The notes beneath the pieces were generated by a model, which was given only the letters and a program-made list of their open reading frames with translations, searched no databases and was not told the DNA's origin. Positions 20,330 through 28,908 of a stretch of 64,000 nt of DNA are shown one piece after another. The stretch is from NCBI GenBank assembly GCA_963732795.1, contig CAVTAV010000011.1, positions 97,023-161,022 of the forward strand, read 5' to 3'. Numbering within the stretch: position 1 is the stretch's first letter; each line of letters opens with the position of its first letter. Made by a program: the position numbers and the translations under genes. The DNA is from CAVTAV01 sp963732795 (GTDB taxonomy: Bacteria; Pseudomonadota; Alphaproteobacteria; CAVTAV01).

Positions 20330-20444
20330 GGGCCGGCACCATGCCCCAACTCCGGCCGGGCTTCCAGGGGTTTTTGGCTGACTCGGACCGGCAGGTGCCG
20401 CTATAAGACGTTGGATCGACAGCAAAGCTCGAGGGAGGCGAACC

Positions 20445-21428
20445 GTGCAAAAGTCCCTTGGTTCAGTGCTTTTTGTCGCGTTTTTTCTGATTTCGGGTGC
20501 GAGTTTCGCGGCGGACGCGCCGGGAACCGAAGATCATCCGCTTATTTCCCGCTATCCCGGCGCCGAAATCCGCTGGCAGGACGTCCAAGCCTATCAGGAT
20601 TATCGCCTCGCGGTCGGGCCGCAGACCGGCTACCGCAAGATCGACGATTGGGTCGAGACCGCCGGCCGCATGACCCGGACCTATTACGAAATCACCGGCG
20701 AAAAGACGAGCTCGGAGCTCTATCAGAACTATCGCAACGCGCTCGACGATGCCGGCTTCGAGATCATCGCTCAGGGCATGCGCGACGACAGCCGCCCCTC
20801 CCAGGAGATCGGCGGGCGCACCTGGATGGGTACCTATTACCGCTCCAACGCCATTACCGCGCGCAGCGGTGAAGTCCGCCTGCTCAACGGCAGCGCGACG
20901 AGCGGCGGGTCGGGCTTCGTCGCGGGCAAGCTCGAACGCGCCGAGGGCACGGTCTATGTCGCGGTCGCGGTTACGCAATATTCGAAAGATGTGGTGACCG
21001 CCCTTGTCGACGTGATCGAGGAAGAGGCGCTCAAGGACGACCTAATCGCGGTCGATGCCGACGCCATGTCCAAGGGCATCGACGTCTACGGAAAGATTGC
21101 GCTTTACGGCATCTTCTTCGATCACGACAAGGCGACCATCAAGCCGGAATCGAAAGCCGCGCTGGACGAGATCGCCAAGCTTCTCCAAGCGCGGCCCAAG
21201 CTTGCGCTCTTTGTCGTCGGACACACCGACATGACCGGCTCGCTCGATTACAACGTCACGCTTTCGAAGGCCCGCGCGGAATCGGTGGTGAAGGCGCTGG
21301 TCGACGACTACGGCATCGCGCGGAGCCGTCTGACCGCCCACGGCGTTGGTCCCCTGGCGCCGGTATTTACCAACGGGTCCGAGCCCGGCCGCGCCAAGAA
21401 CCGCCGCGTCGAGCTGGTCGAGCGATAG
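20445..21428 (+). CDS. DUF4892-OmpA family outer-membrane/periplasmic protein
   Basis: A 327-residue secreted protein starting at GTG 20445 (GAGGCGAACC upstream), with a signal peptide ending G-A-S-F-A-A. Residues about 28-200 match the DUF4892 type (H-P-L-I-S-R-Y-P-G-A, Y-R-L-A-V-G-P, Y-E-I-T-G-E-K-T-S-S-E-L-Y-Q-N-Y). Residues about 215-325 form an OmpA-like peptidoglycan-binding domain with L-F-V-V-G-H-T-D-M-T-G-S, N-V-T-L-S-K-A-R-A and a final A-K-N-R-R-V-E-L-V. Likely it links the outer membrane to the wall. It is divergent from hemB across a 115-bp gap. Confidence 0.8.
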   Translation: MQKSLGSVLFVAFFLISGASFAADAPGTEDHPLISRYPGAEIRWQDVQAYQDYRLAVGPQTGYRKIDDWVETAGRMTRTYYEITGEKTSSELYQNYRNALDDAGFEIIAQGMRDDSRPSQEIGGRTWMGTYYRSNAITARSGEVRLLNGSATSGGSGFVAGKLERAEGTVYVAVAVTQYSKDVVTALVDVIEEEALKDDLIAVDADAMSKGIDVYGKIALYGIFFDHDKATIKPESKAALDEIAKLLQARPKLALFVVGHTDMTGSLDYNVTLSKARAESVVKALVDDYGIARSRLTAHGVGPLAPVFTNGSEPGRAKNRRVELVER

Positions 21429-21507
21429 CCGTCCCGCCCGGCCTGTAACATTTTGAAATATATTGCGTATTGCGGAGCTGCGCCGCCGATTGTTAAGTAT
21501 TGTGATG

Positions 21508-21523
21508 CAAATTGTACAATTTG
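21508..21523. promoter_or_regulatory. 16-bp perfect palindrome upstream of the desaturase gene
   Basis: CAAATTGTACAATTTG is a perfect palindrome ending 18 bp before the ATG of the fatty-acid desaturase gene, inside an otherwise AT-rich 113-bp intergenic region. Its size, symmetry and position fit an operator for a dimeric repressor such as a TetR- or MarR-type lipid regulator. This is inference; no matching copy elsewhere in the window was noticed. Confidence 0.5.
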
Positions 21524-21541
21524 ACGGACGAGTCTGCGTAG

Positions 21542-22638
21542 ATGGCGGAAGCAGCGCGCGCTAAGAGCCCCAAAACGGAGCAATTCCCGTTCGCGAAGGC
21601 GAGCGCGCTCATGCGCGACCTCATGACGCCTAATCCCTTGATCTATTGGGCGGATTTCCTGCTCAGCGCCGCTCATCGGCTGGGGCTCGTTCTATGCCGT
21701 CGTGCGGATGCATCACATGATCGTGCCCGAGGTGCTGCTCAGCATCGTCACGGTGCTCGCGCTCTATCGCGCGGTGATCTTCACCCATGAGCTCGCCCAT
21801 CTGAAAAAGGGCACGTTCGGCCTGTTCCGCTGGGTCTGGAACCTGACCTGCGGCTTTCCGCTGATGGTGCCGAGCTTCATCTATCAGGGCGTTCATATCG
21901 ACCATCACCGCAAGGATATCTACGGCACCGACGAGGACGGCGAATATCTGCCTTTCGCCACCAATCCGCAGCGGGAGATCGTCGCCTATCTGGCGCAGTC
22001 CTTCATCCTGCCGTTGGTGTTGTTCGGCCGCTTCGTGTTCCTGACGCCGGTGTCCTATTTCTTCCCCGGCATCCGGAAATGGGCCTGGTCGCATGCTTCC
22101 TCGATGAAGATCGACATGTCCTATCTCCGCGAGCCGGAGACGGTGCGGGACGATCCGACCTGGCGGATCCAGGAATTCGCTGACCTTCGTCTACGGCGCG
22201 ACGGTGGTCGCGCTGATCGTCGGTCGGCGTGGTGCGGTTCGACGCGCTGCTGCTCTATTGGGTGGTTGGCGCCAGCATCATCTTCCTGAACGCGATCCGG
22301 ACGCTCGCGGCCCATGCCTATCGCAATCCGGTCGGCCGCTCGATGAATCTCACGGATCAGCTTCTGGATTCGGTGACGATCCCCGGCAACCGCGTGCTTC
22401 ACCGCGCTATGGGCGCCGGTCGGCCTGCGCTATCACTCGACCCATCACCTGTTCGCCAACCTGCCCTACCACAATCTCGGCAAGGCGCATCGCCGGCTGG
22501 TCGCGGATCTCGCGGACAACGAGATCTATCTCAAGACCTTGCGCCCGAGCCTGTTCGAGGCGCTGCGCCGGCTCTGGCAGGAATCCCGCGAGGCCCAGGC
22601 CCAGAACGCCGCCGGCCGAAAATCCGCTGACCTCCTGA
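21542..22638 (+). CDS. Membrane fatty-acid desaturase (five frameshifts)
   Basis: A di-iron membrane desaturase/hydroxylase-type protein, about 363 residues after correction. The three histidine boxes are visible: H-E-L-A-H near 21787, H-I-D-H-H near 21895 and H-S-T-H-H near 22436. Hydrophobic helices lie between them. Extra bases occur near 21670 (L-L-S-A / L-I-G-W-G), 22178, 22223, 22405 and 22605; only with all five removed does the frame reach the stop at 22638 (A-E-N-P-L-T-S). The chain start at 21542 follows a short AT-rich leader containing a 16-bp palindrome. It may act on phospholipid acyl chains or a carotenoid-like substrate; specificity cannot be assigned. Confidence 0.75.
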
Positions 22639-22641
22639 CGA

Positions 22642-23004
22642 TTAGAACCAGGCTTCGGGATCGGGGATCGGCGGCCCTCGGACAGCTTGAGCCAGCCCAC
22701 CACCACGCGATAGATCGACCAGACATAGACGCAGGTCCAGATCAGGCAGGCGAGAGGGATGCCGATAAAGGTGATCGCCAGCACCCGAGCGACGGCCCAG
22801 GCGATCAGCGCCCATAGGAAAGTCCGGATGATCCAGGTGAAATGGCCTTCCAGGATCGTACCGCGCACGTCCTCGCGCTTGACGAGGCAGAGGATCGCGC
22901 TCACGACGAAGGCGAATGATGGTCACGAAGCCGACTGCGTAGAGGCCATAGGCGATATGGCCCAGGGTCACGTTGGACCTTTCCGAATAACGCGTTTCAC
23001 TCAT
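22642..23004 (-). CDS. DUF4870-type small membrane protein (two frameshifts)
   Basis: A protein of about 120 residues with three hydrophobic stretches: G-H-I-A-Y-G-L-Y-A-V-G-F-V-T-I, F-V-V-S-A-I-L-C-L-V and the I-I-R-T-F-L-W-A-L-I to I-T-F-I-G-I-P-L-A-C stretch. The closing I-Y-R-V-V-V-G-W-L-K-L-S-E-G-R-P-I-P-D-P is characteristic of this family. An extra base near 22918 (F-V-T-I-I / A-F-V-V-S) and a missing base near 22675 (E-G-R / P-I-P-D-P-E-A-W-F) compensate each other. It is convergent with the desaturase, 3 bp apart. Function unknown. Confidence 0.7.
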   Translation of the reverse strand: MSETRYSERSNVTLGHIAYGLYAVGFVTIIRLRRERDPLPRQARGRARYDPGRPFHLDHPDFPMGADRLGRRSGAGDHLYRHPSRLPDLDLRLCLVDLSRGGGLAQAVRGPPIPDPEAWF

Positions 23005-23273
23005 TCTTGCCTCCCCTCAGACAAGGTGGCCGGCGCTGGCCGCCGCCGGCGGTGGTTCTCCCTCGGCGCCGATCATACAGAACCTCCAAGACCTTGGCGA
23101 ATCGCGGCGCGAGAGCGCCCGGAGGGGCCAGACTTAACGCAATATTAGTGGTGCACCGGTAAGGATCCCGGTGGCCGGCACAGGGCTGCCGTGGCGCACG
23201 GCATCGCCGCCGAAGGGTGAGATCCTCATGCAGCAAAACGTTCGGGAGAAGATCCGGTCGGATTCTCGAGGGA

Positions 23274-23747
23274 GTGAGCAACGAGCAATCGAAGGCTCTC
23301 TATCTCGATTCCCTGCGGCTGATCGAGCGGCTGCACCGGCGCCTTCTGGACGTCATCAAGGTCCGGCTGGACAGCCTCGGCCTCGGCGAGATCAACAGCG
23401 TTCAGGCCCTTCTGCTCTACAATATCGGCACCAACGAAATGACCGCCGGCGAGCTGAGAAGCCGCGGCTATTACACCGGCTCGAACGTCTCCTACAATCT
23501 CAAGAAGCTGGTCGAAGGCGGCTATATCGAGCATGAGCGCTCGCGCCACGACCGCCGTTCCGTCCGGATCCGCCTGAGCGACAAGGGCAAGGAAATCTGC
23601 GACATCGTCGACGAGCTCTATGAGGGCCAGGTCGTGGCCGTCACCGGCGATGCATTGCTCGGGGACGAAGGTCTGCGCGCCATGAACGAGACGCTAAAGG
23701 CGCTGGAGCGCTTCTGGAGCGACCAGATCCAGTTCGGCGGCTTCTGA
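23274..23747 (+). CDS. ldtR: MarR-family transcriptional regulator LdtR
   Basis: A winged-helix regulator of the LdtR group, which in Rhizobiales controls an L,D-transpeptidase and stress tolerance. The core K-A-L-Y-L-D-S-L-R-L-I-E-R-L-H-R-R-L-L-D-V-I-K, N-S-V-Q-A-L-L-L-Y-N-I-G and R-G-Y-Y-T-G-S-N-V-S-Y-N-L-K-K-L, then R-S-R-H-D-R-R-S-V-R-I-R-L, is strongly diagnostic. GTG at 23274 preceded by CGAGGGA is preferred over an in-frame ATG at 23217, because the family starts near this point. The product has 157 residues. No L,D-transpeptidase gene lies nearby. It is followed by 222 bp of non-coding sequence before hemA. Confidence 0.85.
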   Translation: MSNEQSKALYLDSLRLIERLHRRLLDVIKVRLDSLGLGEINSVQALLLYNIGTNEMTAGELRSRGYYTGSNVSYNLKKLVEGGYIEHERSRHDRRSVRIRLSDKGKEICDIVDELYEGQVVAVTGDALLGDEGLRAMNETLKALERFWSDQIQFGGF

Positions 23748-23785
23748 CCGCGTTAACCGTTTCCGTCCGCATATCCCGCCTGCTC

Positions 23786-23861
23786 GCGTCAATCTGTCCG
23801 ATTGACGCTGAACCAGCTGTCTGTTACGCGATCATGCTCCGTCGGCCCGCAGGGCTGACGG
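23786..23861. other. Two hairpins between ldtR and hemA
   Basis: The 222-bp gap contains a perfect 9-bp inverted repeat with a 5-nt loop (GCGTCAATC...GATTGACGC, 23786-23808) and a second 10-bp stem with one mismatch and a 3-nt loop (23839-23861). Neither has a T run, so they are weak terminator candidates. They could also be operator or attenuation structures ahead of hemA. The stretch after them is AT-richer and probably holds the hemA promoter. Confidence 0.35.
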
Positions 23862-23969
23862 AAATCAATCTCAGTTTGCGCCAAAGCCTTAAAATGTCGC
23901 CGAGATAAGATATATGCTAGTCTCGGTGCGTCAGCGCAGAACTGAGCGAAAGGAACGGGTTCCGAGGCC

Positions 23970-25184
23970 ATGGATGCCGAGCGCGTATTTGCCCAGGCGA
24001 TCGAACGTCTGAAAACGGAAGGAAACTACCGGGTCTTTACCGACATCACCCGGAAGATACGGCGCGTTTCCGAAGGCCCGCCGGCACACCAAGGACGGCG
24101 TCAAAGACATCGTCGTCTGGTGCAGCAACGACTATCTCTGCATGGGCCAGCATCCCGATGTCATCAAGGCGATGCATGATGCGGTCGACGATGTCGGCGC
24201 CGGCGCCGGCGGCACCCGTAACATCAGCGGCACCACCCATTACCACGTTCTCCTCGAGCAGGAACTCGCCGATCTTCATGGTAAGGACTCCGCGCTCCTG
24301 TTCACCTCCGGCTACAATTCGAACGAAGCGACGCTCAGCACGCTCGCCAAGCTTCTGCCGGGCTGCATTGATCTTTTCCGACGCGCTCAATCATGCCTCG
24401 ATGATCGAAGGCATCCGGCATAGCGGCGCCCCGAAGCGGATCTGGAAGCATAACGACGTCGCCGATCTCGACCGGCTACTTGCCGAGGCCGATCCACGAC
24501 GCGCCCAAGTTGATCGCCTTCGAATCCGTCTATTCGATGGATGGCGACGTTGCGCCGATCGCGCAAATTTGCGACGTGGCCGACAAATACGGCGCGCTCA
24601 CTTATCTCGACGAGGTCCATGCGGTCGGGCTCTATGGCCCGCGCGGCGGCGGCATCGCCGACCGGGAAGGCCTGATGGATCGGCTGACCGTCATCGAGGG
24701 CACGCTTGCCAAGGCTTTCGGCGTAATGGGTGGCTATATCACGGGCTCGAAGAATTTGGTCGATGCCGTCCGGAGCTATGCGCCGGGGTTCATCTTTACG
24801 ACCTCGCTCGCGCCCGTGCTCGCGGCTGGAGCGCTTGCCAGCGTCCGCCATCTGAAGGCGAGCCAGGTCGAGCGCCAGGGCCTGCATCAGCGGGCGACCC
24901 GCCTCAAGACGCTCTTCACCGAAGCCGGATTGCCGGTCATGCCGAGCGACACCCATATCGTGCCGCTCCTTGTCGGCGATGCCGCGCTCTGCAAGCAGGT
25001 TTCGGACGTGCTCTTGGACGATTTCGGCATCTATGTTCAGCCGATCAATTACCCCACCGTGCCGCGCGGTACCGAGCGCCTGCGCTTCACTCCCGGGCCG
25101 TTGCATACCGACGAAATGATGAGCGATCTCGTCGCCGCGCTCGACCGGGTCTGGAGCAAGCTCGACCTCAAGCGCGCCGCATGA
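23970..25184 (+). CDS. hemA: 5-aminolevulinate synthase (three frameshifts)
   Basis: Pyridoxal-phosphate enzyme that condenses glycine with succinyl-CoA to give 5-aminolevulinate, the C4 route used by Alphaproteobacteria. Visible motifs are C-S-N-D-Y-L-C-M-G, G-A-G-A-G-G-T-R-N-I-S-G-T, L-D-E-V-H-A-V-G-L-Y-G and the cofactor lysine in G-T-L-A-K-A-F-G-V-M-G-G-Y. Extra bases near 24067, 24367 and 24485 split it. Corrected length is about 403 residues, matching the family. It feeds hemB, 3.6 kb away on the other strand. Succinyl-CoA could come partly from the mutase at 2.2 kb. A small conserved hypothetical gene follows 19 bp later. Confidence 0.95.
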
Positions 25185-25203
25185 CAGGCGTCGGGCCGCG
25201 TTA

Positions 25204-25416
25204 ATGACGGGCTATGGCGCGTCATCCGATGACGGCCACGGCTATCTCATCGAATTCGTTCGGATCGGCAACACGACCAAGGTCTCGGCCATCGATCCCA
25301 AGACCGGGATCGAGGTCTCGATCGTCGGTCCCACGAACGCCGGCGACGCGATCCTGACGCGAAACGCCGTCGCCAAGCTCACACGCCGCTTGGCGAGCGG
25401 TTCTCCGAAGACGTAA
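25204..25416 (+). CDS. Small conserved protein, DUF6898-like
   Basis: A 70-residue soluble protein: I-E-F-V-R-I-G-N-T-T-K-V-S-A-I-D-P-K-T-G-I-E-V-S, then I-V-G-P-T-N-A-G-D-A and a basic helix. The layout (short beta-rich segment with A-I-D-P-x-T-G followed by a helix) resembles the small DUF6898 proteins often encoded directly after hemA in Rhodospirillales. It starts 19 bp after hemA and is likely cotranscribed. The family name comes from memory and is moderately sure; the function is unknown. Confidence 0.6.
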   Translation: MTGYGASSDDGHGYLIEFVRIGNTTKVSAIDPKTGIEVSIVGPTNAGDAILTRNAVAKLTRRLASGSPKT

Positions 25417-25449
25417 GTCGGACATCTGGAACCGGAGACGTCAAACCGT

Positions 25450-25552
25450 GTCGTCATGCCAGCGAAGGCTGGCATCCAGACGGCCGTTTAAGGCCGAAGA
25501 TCGGATCGCGCGTCACGAAGGTCTGGGCCCCAGCCTCCGCTGGGGCGACGCT
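25450..25552. repeat. REP-like palindromic element
   Basis: After the small gene comes ATGCCAGCGAAGGCTGGCAT, an 8-bp inverted repeat with a 4-nt loop. It is followed about 70 bp later by a second stem formed by CCCCAGCCTCCGCTGGGG. Paired hairpins of this look (GTCATGCCAGC...GGGCCCCAGC...) recur as extragenic palindromes in many proteobacterial genomes. It sits between convergent genes, the usual place for such elements. Only one copy of this exact type was seen in the window. Confidence 0.55.
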
Positions 25553-25565
25553 CTGTGCAGTCGTG

Positions 25566-26012
25566 TTATTTGGATTTGCGCCGCGAGGTGGTGCGCTTGG
25601 CCGAGCGGCCGAGGCCGATCTGCTTGGCGAATTCGGAGCGCTGCTTGGCGTAATTGGGCGCGACCATGGGATAGTCGGCCGGCAGGTTCCAGCGTGCGCG
25701 GTATTCGGCCGGCGTCATGCCGAAATTCGACCGGAGATAGCGCTTCAGCATTTTCAGCCGCTTACCGTCTTCGAGACACACGATGTAATCGGGCGTCACC
25801 GACTTGCGGATCGGGACCGCCGGCTTGCGGTTTGCTTGAGCGGTTTCTTCGGACGGACGCCCGAGATTGGACAACGCTCCGTGAACGGTTGAGATCAAGT
25901 CCGGTATAGTTGCCGCCGGCAGTGAGTTGTTACTCAAATACGCGGTCACAATATCGACGGCCATTCGTAACGTTTGATCTTCTGCCAAGTCTTCCCGGTC
26001 AGTCGCAGCCAT
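25566..26012 (-). CDS. mucR: MucR/Ros-family zinc-finger transcriptional regulator
   Basis: A 148-residue regulator of the alphaproteobacterial MucR/Ros family, which binds AT-rich DNA and controls exopolysaccharide, motility and virulence-type genes. The conserved part runs from V-T-P-D-Y-I-V-C-L-E-D-G-K-R-L-K-M-L-K-R-Y-L to M-T-P-A-E-Y-R-A-R-W-N-L-P. The finger normally reads C-x2-C-x9-H-x4-H; here only I-V-C-L-E-D-G is present, giving one cysteine and no histidine in the expected spacing, as in zinc-free Ros homologues. The last 20 residues are very basic. A long AT-rich region precedes it, consistent with autoregulation. Confidence 0.9.
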   Translation of the reverse strand: MAATDREDLAEDQTLRMAVDIVTAYLSNNSLPAATIPDLISTVHGALSNLGRPSEETAQANRKPAVPIRKSVTPDYIVCLEDGKRLKMLKRYLRSNFGMTPAEYRARWNLPADYPMVAPNYAKQRSEFAKQIGLGRSAKRTTSRRKSK

Positions 26013-26503
26013 TGTTTCACAAGCCCTAAGAGTATGACGCCTTTTTATACTGTCTACTATTTGGTGATTTCACACTAAAATCAAGCGCAATTTGCAAGTC
26101 TGGTGGGAACTGCACGTTAGCAATTGCACGGCAGTTCTGCAAGTAGTGCAATGAATTAGGACGACCACAATCAGACATCAATCGTTTTTCCGCACGATTT
26201 CTATACGCAACTGGGTGTTTTGGTCAATCAAATCACCACAATTAGCTCCCTCTAAGGCCGAATAACCGGGCCAATACGATGCCGCAGGTCCGTCGATCCA
26301 GGGGTGCCCACGATGTTGAGTTTGGCTGTATCTCTTTGATTTCAATCGCGGCGACGAAACATTGTGCAATGTTGGCGCAATGCGGCAAGATATGGTAATG
26401 AATTTGATAGCTTCACGCCTCTGGCAAGGCAGTATTGAGTATTGATGAAAGCCGCGGATCGGAACGACCTCGATCGGATCCGCGGGCTGAGGTTTTTGCC
26501 GTT
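26013..26503. promoter_or_regulatory. AT-rich divergent control region between mucR and rpiB
   Basis: A 491-bp non-coding stretch much richer in A and T than its surroundings. It contains several TTGCA/TGCAA half-sites: GCAATTTGC (26087-26095), the perfect palindrome GCAATTGC (26120-26127), TGCAA at 26138 and TGCAAT at 26147. A 7-bp inverted repeat, AACATTG-TG-CAATGTT, lies at 26358-26373. MucR family proteins bind AT-rich sites and repress their own gene, so part of this is probably the mucR operator region. I saw no convincing gene in it; a 63-codon minus-strand frame at 26178-26369 has no family resemblance. Confidence 0.5.
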
Positions 26504-26947
26504 ATGACACGAACGACAGTCGCGATCGGTTCGGATCACGCCGGATTCGACCTGAAACAGGTGCTGGCGGCCTATCTTCCCGAGCTGGGCTATGAGGTCT
26601 TGGATCTCGGCACCAACGGGACGGCGTCGGTCGATTACCCGGATTACGGTTCCGCGGTCGCGGCGGCGGTGGCCGAGGGGCGGGCCCGGTTCGGCGTGGT
26701 GGTCTGCGGCACCGGGATCGGCATCAGCATTGCGGCGAATTGCAATCGGGAGGTGCGGGCGGCGGTTTGCCACGATCATGTGACCGCCGAGATGAGCCGG
26801 CGCCACAACGACGCAAATATCCTGGCGCTCGGCGCCCGGATTATCGGGGTCGAGGTCGCCAAGGAGTGCGTACGGACGTTCCTGACCGCGCCGTTCGAGG
26901 GCGGGCGCCATGCCGGCCGCGTCGCGAAACTGTCAGCAATCGCTTAA
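26504..26947 (+). CDS. rpiB: Ribose-5-phosphate isomerase B
   Basis: Interconverts ribose 5-phosphate and ribulose 5-phosphate in the pentose phosphate pathway. The 147-residue product has the RpiB/LacA-LacB signature: G-S-D-H-A-G-F-D-L-K at the start, D-Y-P-D-Y in the phosphate-binding part, the catalytic cysteine in V-V-C-G-T-G-I-G-I-S-I-A-A-N, and R-H-N-D-A-N-I-L-A-L-G-A-R. ATG at 26504 gives the family N-terminus (M-T-R-T-T-V-A-I-G-S-D-H-A-G). In Alphaproteobacteria rpiB commonly precedes glyA, as here (62 bp apart), linking it to ribulose-5-phosphate supply for riboflavin synthesis downstream. Confidence 0.95.
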   Translation: MTRTTVAIGSDHAGFDLKQVLAAYLPELGYEVLDLGTNGTASVDYPDYGSAVAAAVAEGRARFGVVVCGTGIGISIAANCNREVRAAVCHDHVTAEMSRRHNDANILALGARIIGVEVAKECVRTFLTAPFEGGRHAGRVAKLSAIA

Positions 26948-27009
26948 GTCTTTGATTTTAAAATGTGTGATTGTTCGTGTTCTGGGGTGAATTGAAGGTT
27001 TGATATCTG

Positions 27010-28324
27010 ATGTCTGTTTTGAATTCCGATAGACCGACGGCGGCGATCGCCGGATTTTTTGATGACGGCCTATCTGCGCGAGATCCCGAAATCGCCGATG
27101 CCATCCTGTCCGAGATCAAGCGCCAGCAGGATCATCTCGAGCTCATTGCGTCGGAAAACATCGTCAGCCGGGCTGTGCTCGAGGCCCAAGGCTCGGTTCT
27201 GACCAACAAATATGCCGAGGGCTATCCCGGCAAGCGCTATTATGGCGGCTGCGAGCATGTCGACGTCGTGGAAGCGGTCGCGATCTCGCGCGCCAAGCGG
27301 CTGTTCGACTGCGGCTTCGCCAATGTCCAGCCCCATTCGGGTGCACAGGCCAACGGCGCGGTGTTCATGGCGCTCCTGAAACCCGGCGATACCTTCCTCG
27401 GCCTGTCGCTTGCCTCGGGCGGGCATCTGACCCATGGCGCGGCCCCGGCCCAATCCGGCAAATGGTTCAATTCCGTGCAATATGGCGTGGCAAAGGAAAC
27501 CGGCCGGATCGATTACGACGAGGTTGCCAGGCTCGCCCAGGAGCACAAGCCGAAGCTCATCATCGCCGGCGCGACGGCCTATTCCCGGATCATCGATTTC
27601 CCGCGCTTCCGCGAGATCGCGGACTTGGTCGGCGCCTATCTGATGGTCGATATGGCCCATTTCTCGGGGCTCGTAGCCGCCGGACTGCATCCGAGCCCTC
27701 TGCCCTATGCCCATGTGGTCACGACCACCACCCACAAGACGCTCCGCGGGCCCGCGCGGCGGCATGATCCTCAGCAATGACGAGGACATGTTCAAGCGGC
27801 TCAACTCGGCGGTTTTCCCGGGCCTGCAGGGCGGCCCGCTGATGCATGTGATCGCCGCCAAGGCCGTGGCCCTGGGCGAGGCGCTCCGGCCCGAATACCG
27901 GCTTTATGCCCGCCAGGTCGTCGACAATGCCGACGAGCTCGCCAAGACGCTGCAGTCGGCGGGCGTCGATATCGTCTCGGGCGGCACAGACAATCACCTC
28001 ATGCTGGTCGATCTCAGGCCCAAGGGTCTCAAGGGCAACGCGGTCTCGGAAGCGCTCGGCCGCGCCAATATCACTGCCAACAAGAACGCGATCCCCTATG
28101 ATCCGGAGCCGCCGACGGTGACCTCCGGTATCCGGCTGGGGTCTCCCGCCTGCACGACGCGCGGCTTCTCGCGCCGCGAGTTCCGTATCGTGGGCGAGCT
28201 GATCGCGGAGGTACTGAACGGTCTCGTCGATAGCCCGGAGGGGAATGCTGCGGTCGAGGCCGAGGTGCGCCGGAAGGTGCTCGACTTGACGCGGGCCTTT
28301 CCGATCTATCCGGATCTCGCTTGA
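27010..28324 (+). CDS. glyA: Serine hydroxymethyltransferase (one frameshift)
   Basis: Pyridoxal-phosphate enzyme that converts serine and tetrahydrofolate to glycine and methylene-tetrahydrofolate. Clear motifs are N-K-Y-A-E-G-Y-P-G-K-R-Y-Y-G-G-C, V-D-M-A-H-F-S-G-L-V-A and the cofactor lysine in V-V-T-T-T-T-H-K-T-L-R-G-P. One extra C near 27753 shifts the frame between R-G-P and R-G-G-M-I-L. Corrected length is 437 residues, normal. It supplies glycine for hemA and one-carbon units. nrdR follows 74 bp downstream. Confidence 0.95.
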
Positions 28325-28398
28325 GGAGGGCCGGCGGGGCGGATTTTATATGAGGGGTACCGTTGCGATGCGCTGGATTGCGATGATGGGGGGGAAGC

Positions 28399-28869
28399 AT
28401 GCGCTGTCCGTTCTGTAGCCACGAAGATACGCAGGTGAAGGACTCGCGTCCCACCGAGGACCGGGCGTCGATTCGCCGCCGGCGCTTCTGCCCGGCTTGC
28501 GGGGCGCGGTTCACGACTTTCGAACGGGTTCAGCTCCGCGAGCTGACCGTCATCAAGAAGAACGGCCGCCGCGTGCCCTTCGACCGCGACAAGCTCGCCC
28601 GCTCTCTCTCGGTCGCGTTGCGCAAGCGCCCGGTCGATCCGGACCGTGTGGAACGCATGATCAACGGCCTCGTCCGGCGGCTCGAAAGCATGGGCGAGAA
28701 CGAGATCCCGGTGGCGGTCATCGGCGAATTGGCGATGGAGGGCCTGGCGAGCCTCGATCAGGTCGCCTATGTCCGCTTCGCCTCGGTCTACAAGAATTTC
28801 CGTGAGGCCAAGGACTTCGAGGAATTCATCGGCGAGCTCGGCAACCGCGAGCCGTTGGAAGTCGATTAG
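28399..28869 (+). CDS. nrdR: Transcriptional repressor NrdR
   Basis: Zinc-ribbon and ATP-cone repressor of ribonucleotide reductase genes. The 156-residue product begins M-R-C-P-F-C-S-H-E-D-T-Q-V-K-D-S-R and has the second cysteine pair in R-R-F-C-P-A-C-G-A-R-F, giving a four-Cys zinc ribbon. The ATP-cone (about residues 49-139) contains V-I-K-K-N-G-R-R-V-P-F-D-R-D-K and ends near A-Y-V-R-F-A-S-V-Y-K-N-F. Length and start are typical. It opens the conserved alphaproteobacterial run nrdR-ribD-ribE-ribBA-ribH-nusB. Confidence 0.97.
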   Translation: MRCPFCSHEDTQVKDSRPTEDRASIRRRRFCPACGARFTTFERVQLRELTVIKKNGRRVPFDRDKLARSLSVALRKRPVDPDRVERMINGLVRRLESMGENEIPVAVIGELAMEGLASLDQVAYVRFASVYKNFREAKDFEEFIGELGNREPLEVD

Positions 28870-28908
28870 CGACGGGCCGCGGTATCGCCCGCGGCGGACG
28901 ATCCGGTC

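Noticed and set aside
26178..26369. 63-codon minus-strand frame in the mucR-rpiB gap
   Set aside because: No ribosome binding site or family similarity, and it overlaps the likely regulatory repeats.
28870..28908. FMN riboswitch before the riboflavin genes
   Set aside because: The gap between nrdR and ribD is only 39 bp and cannot hold one; none was recognised upstream of nrdR either.
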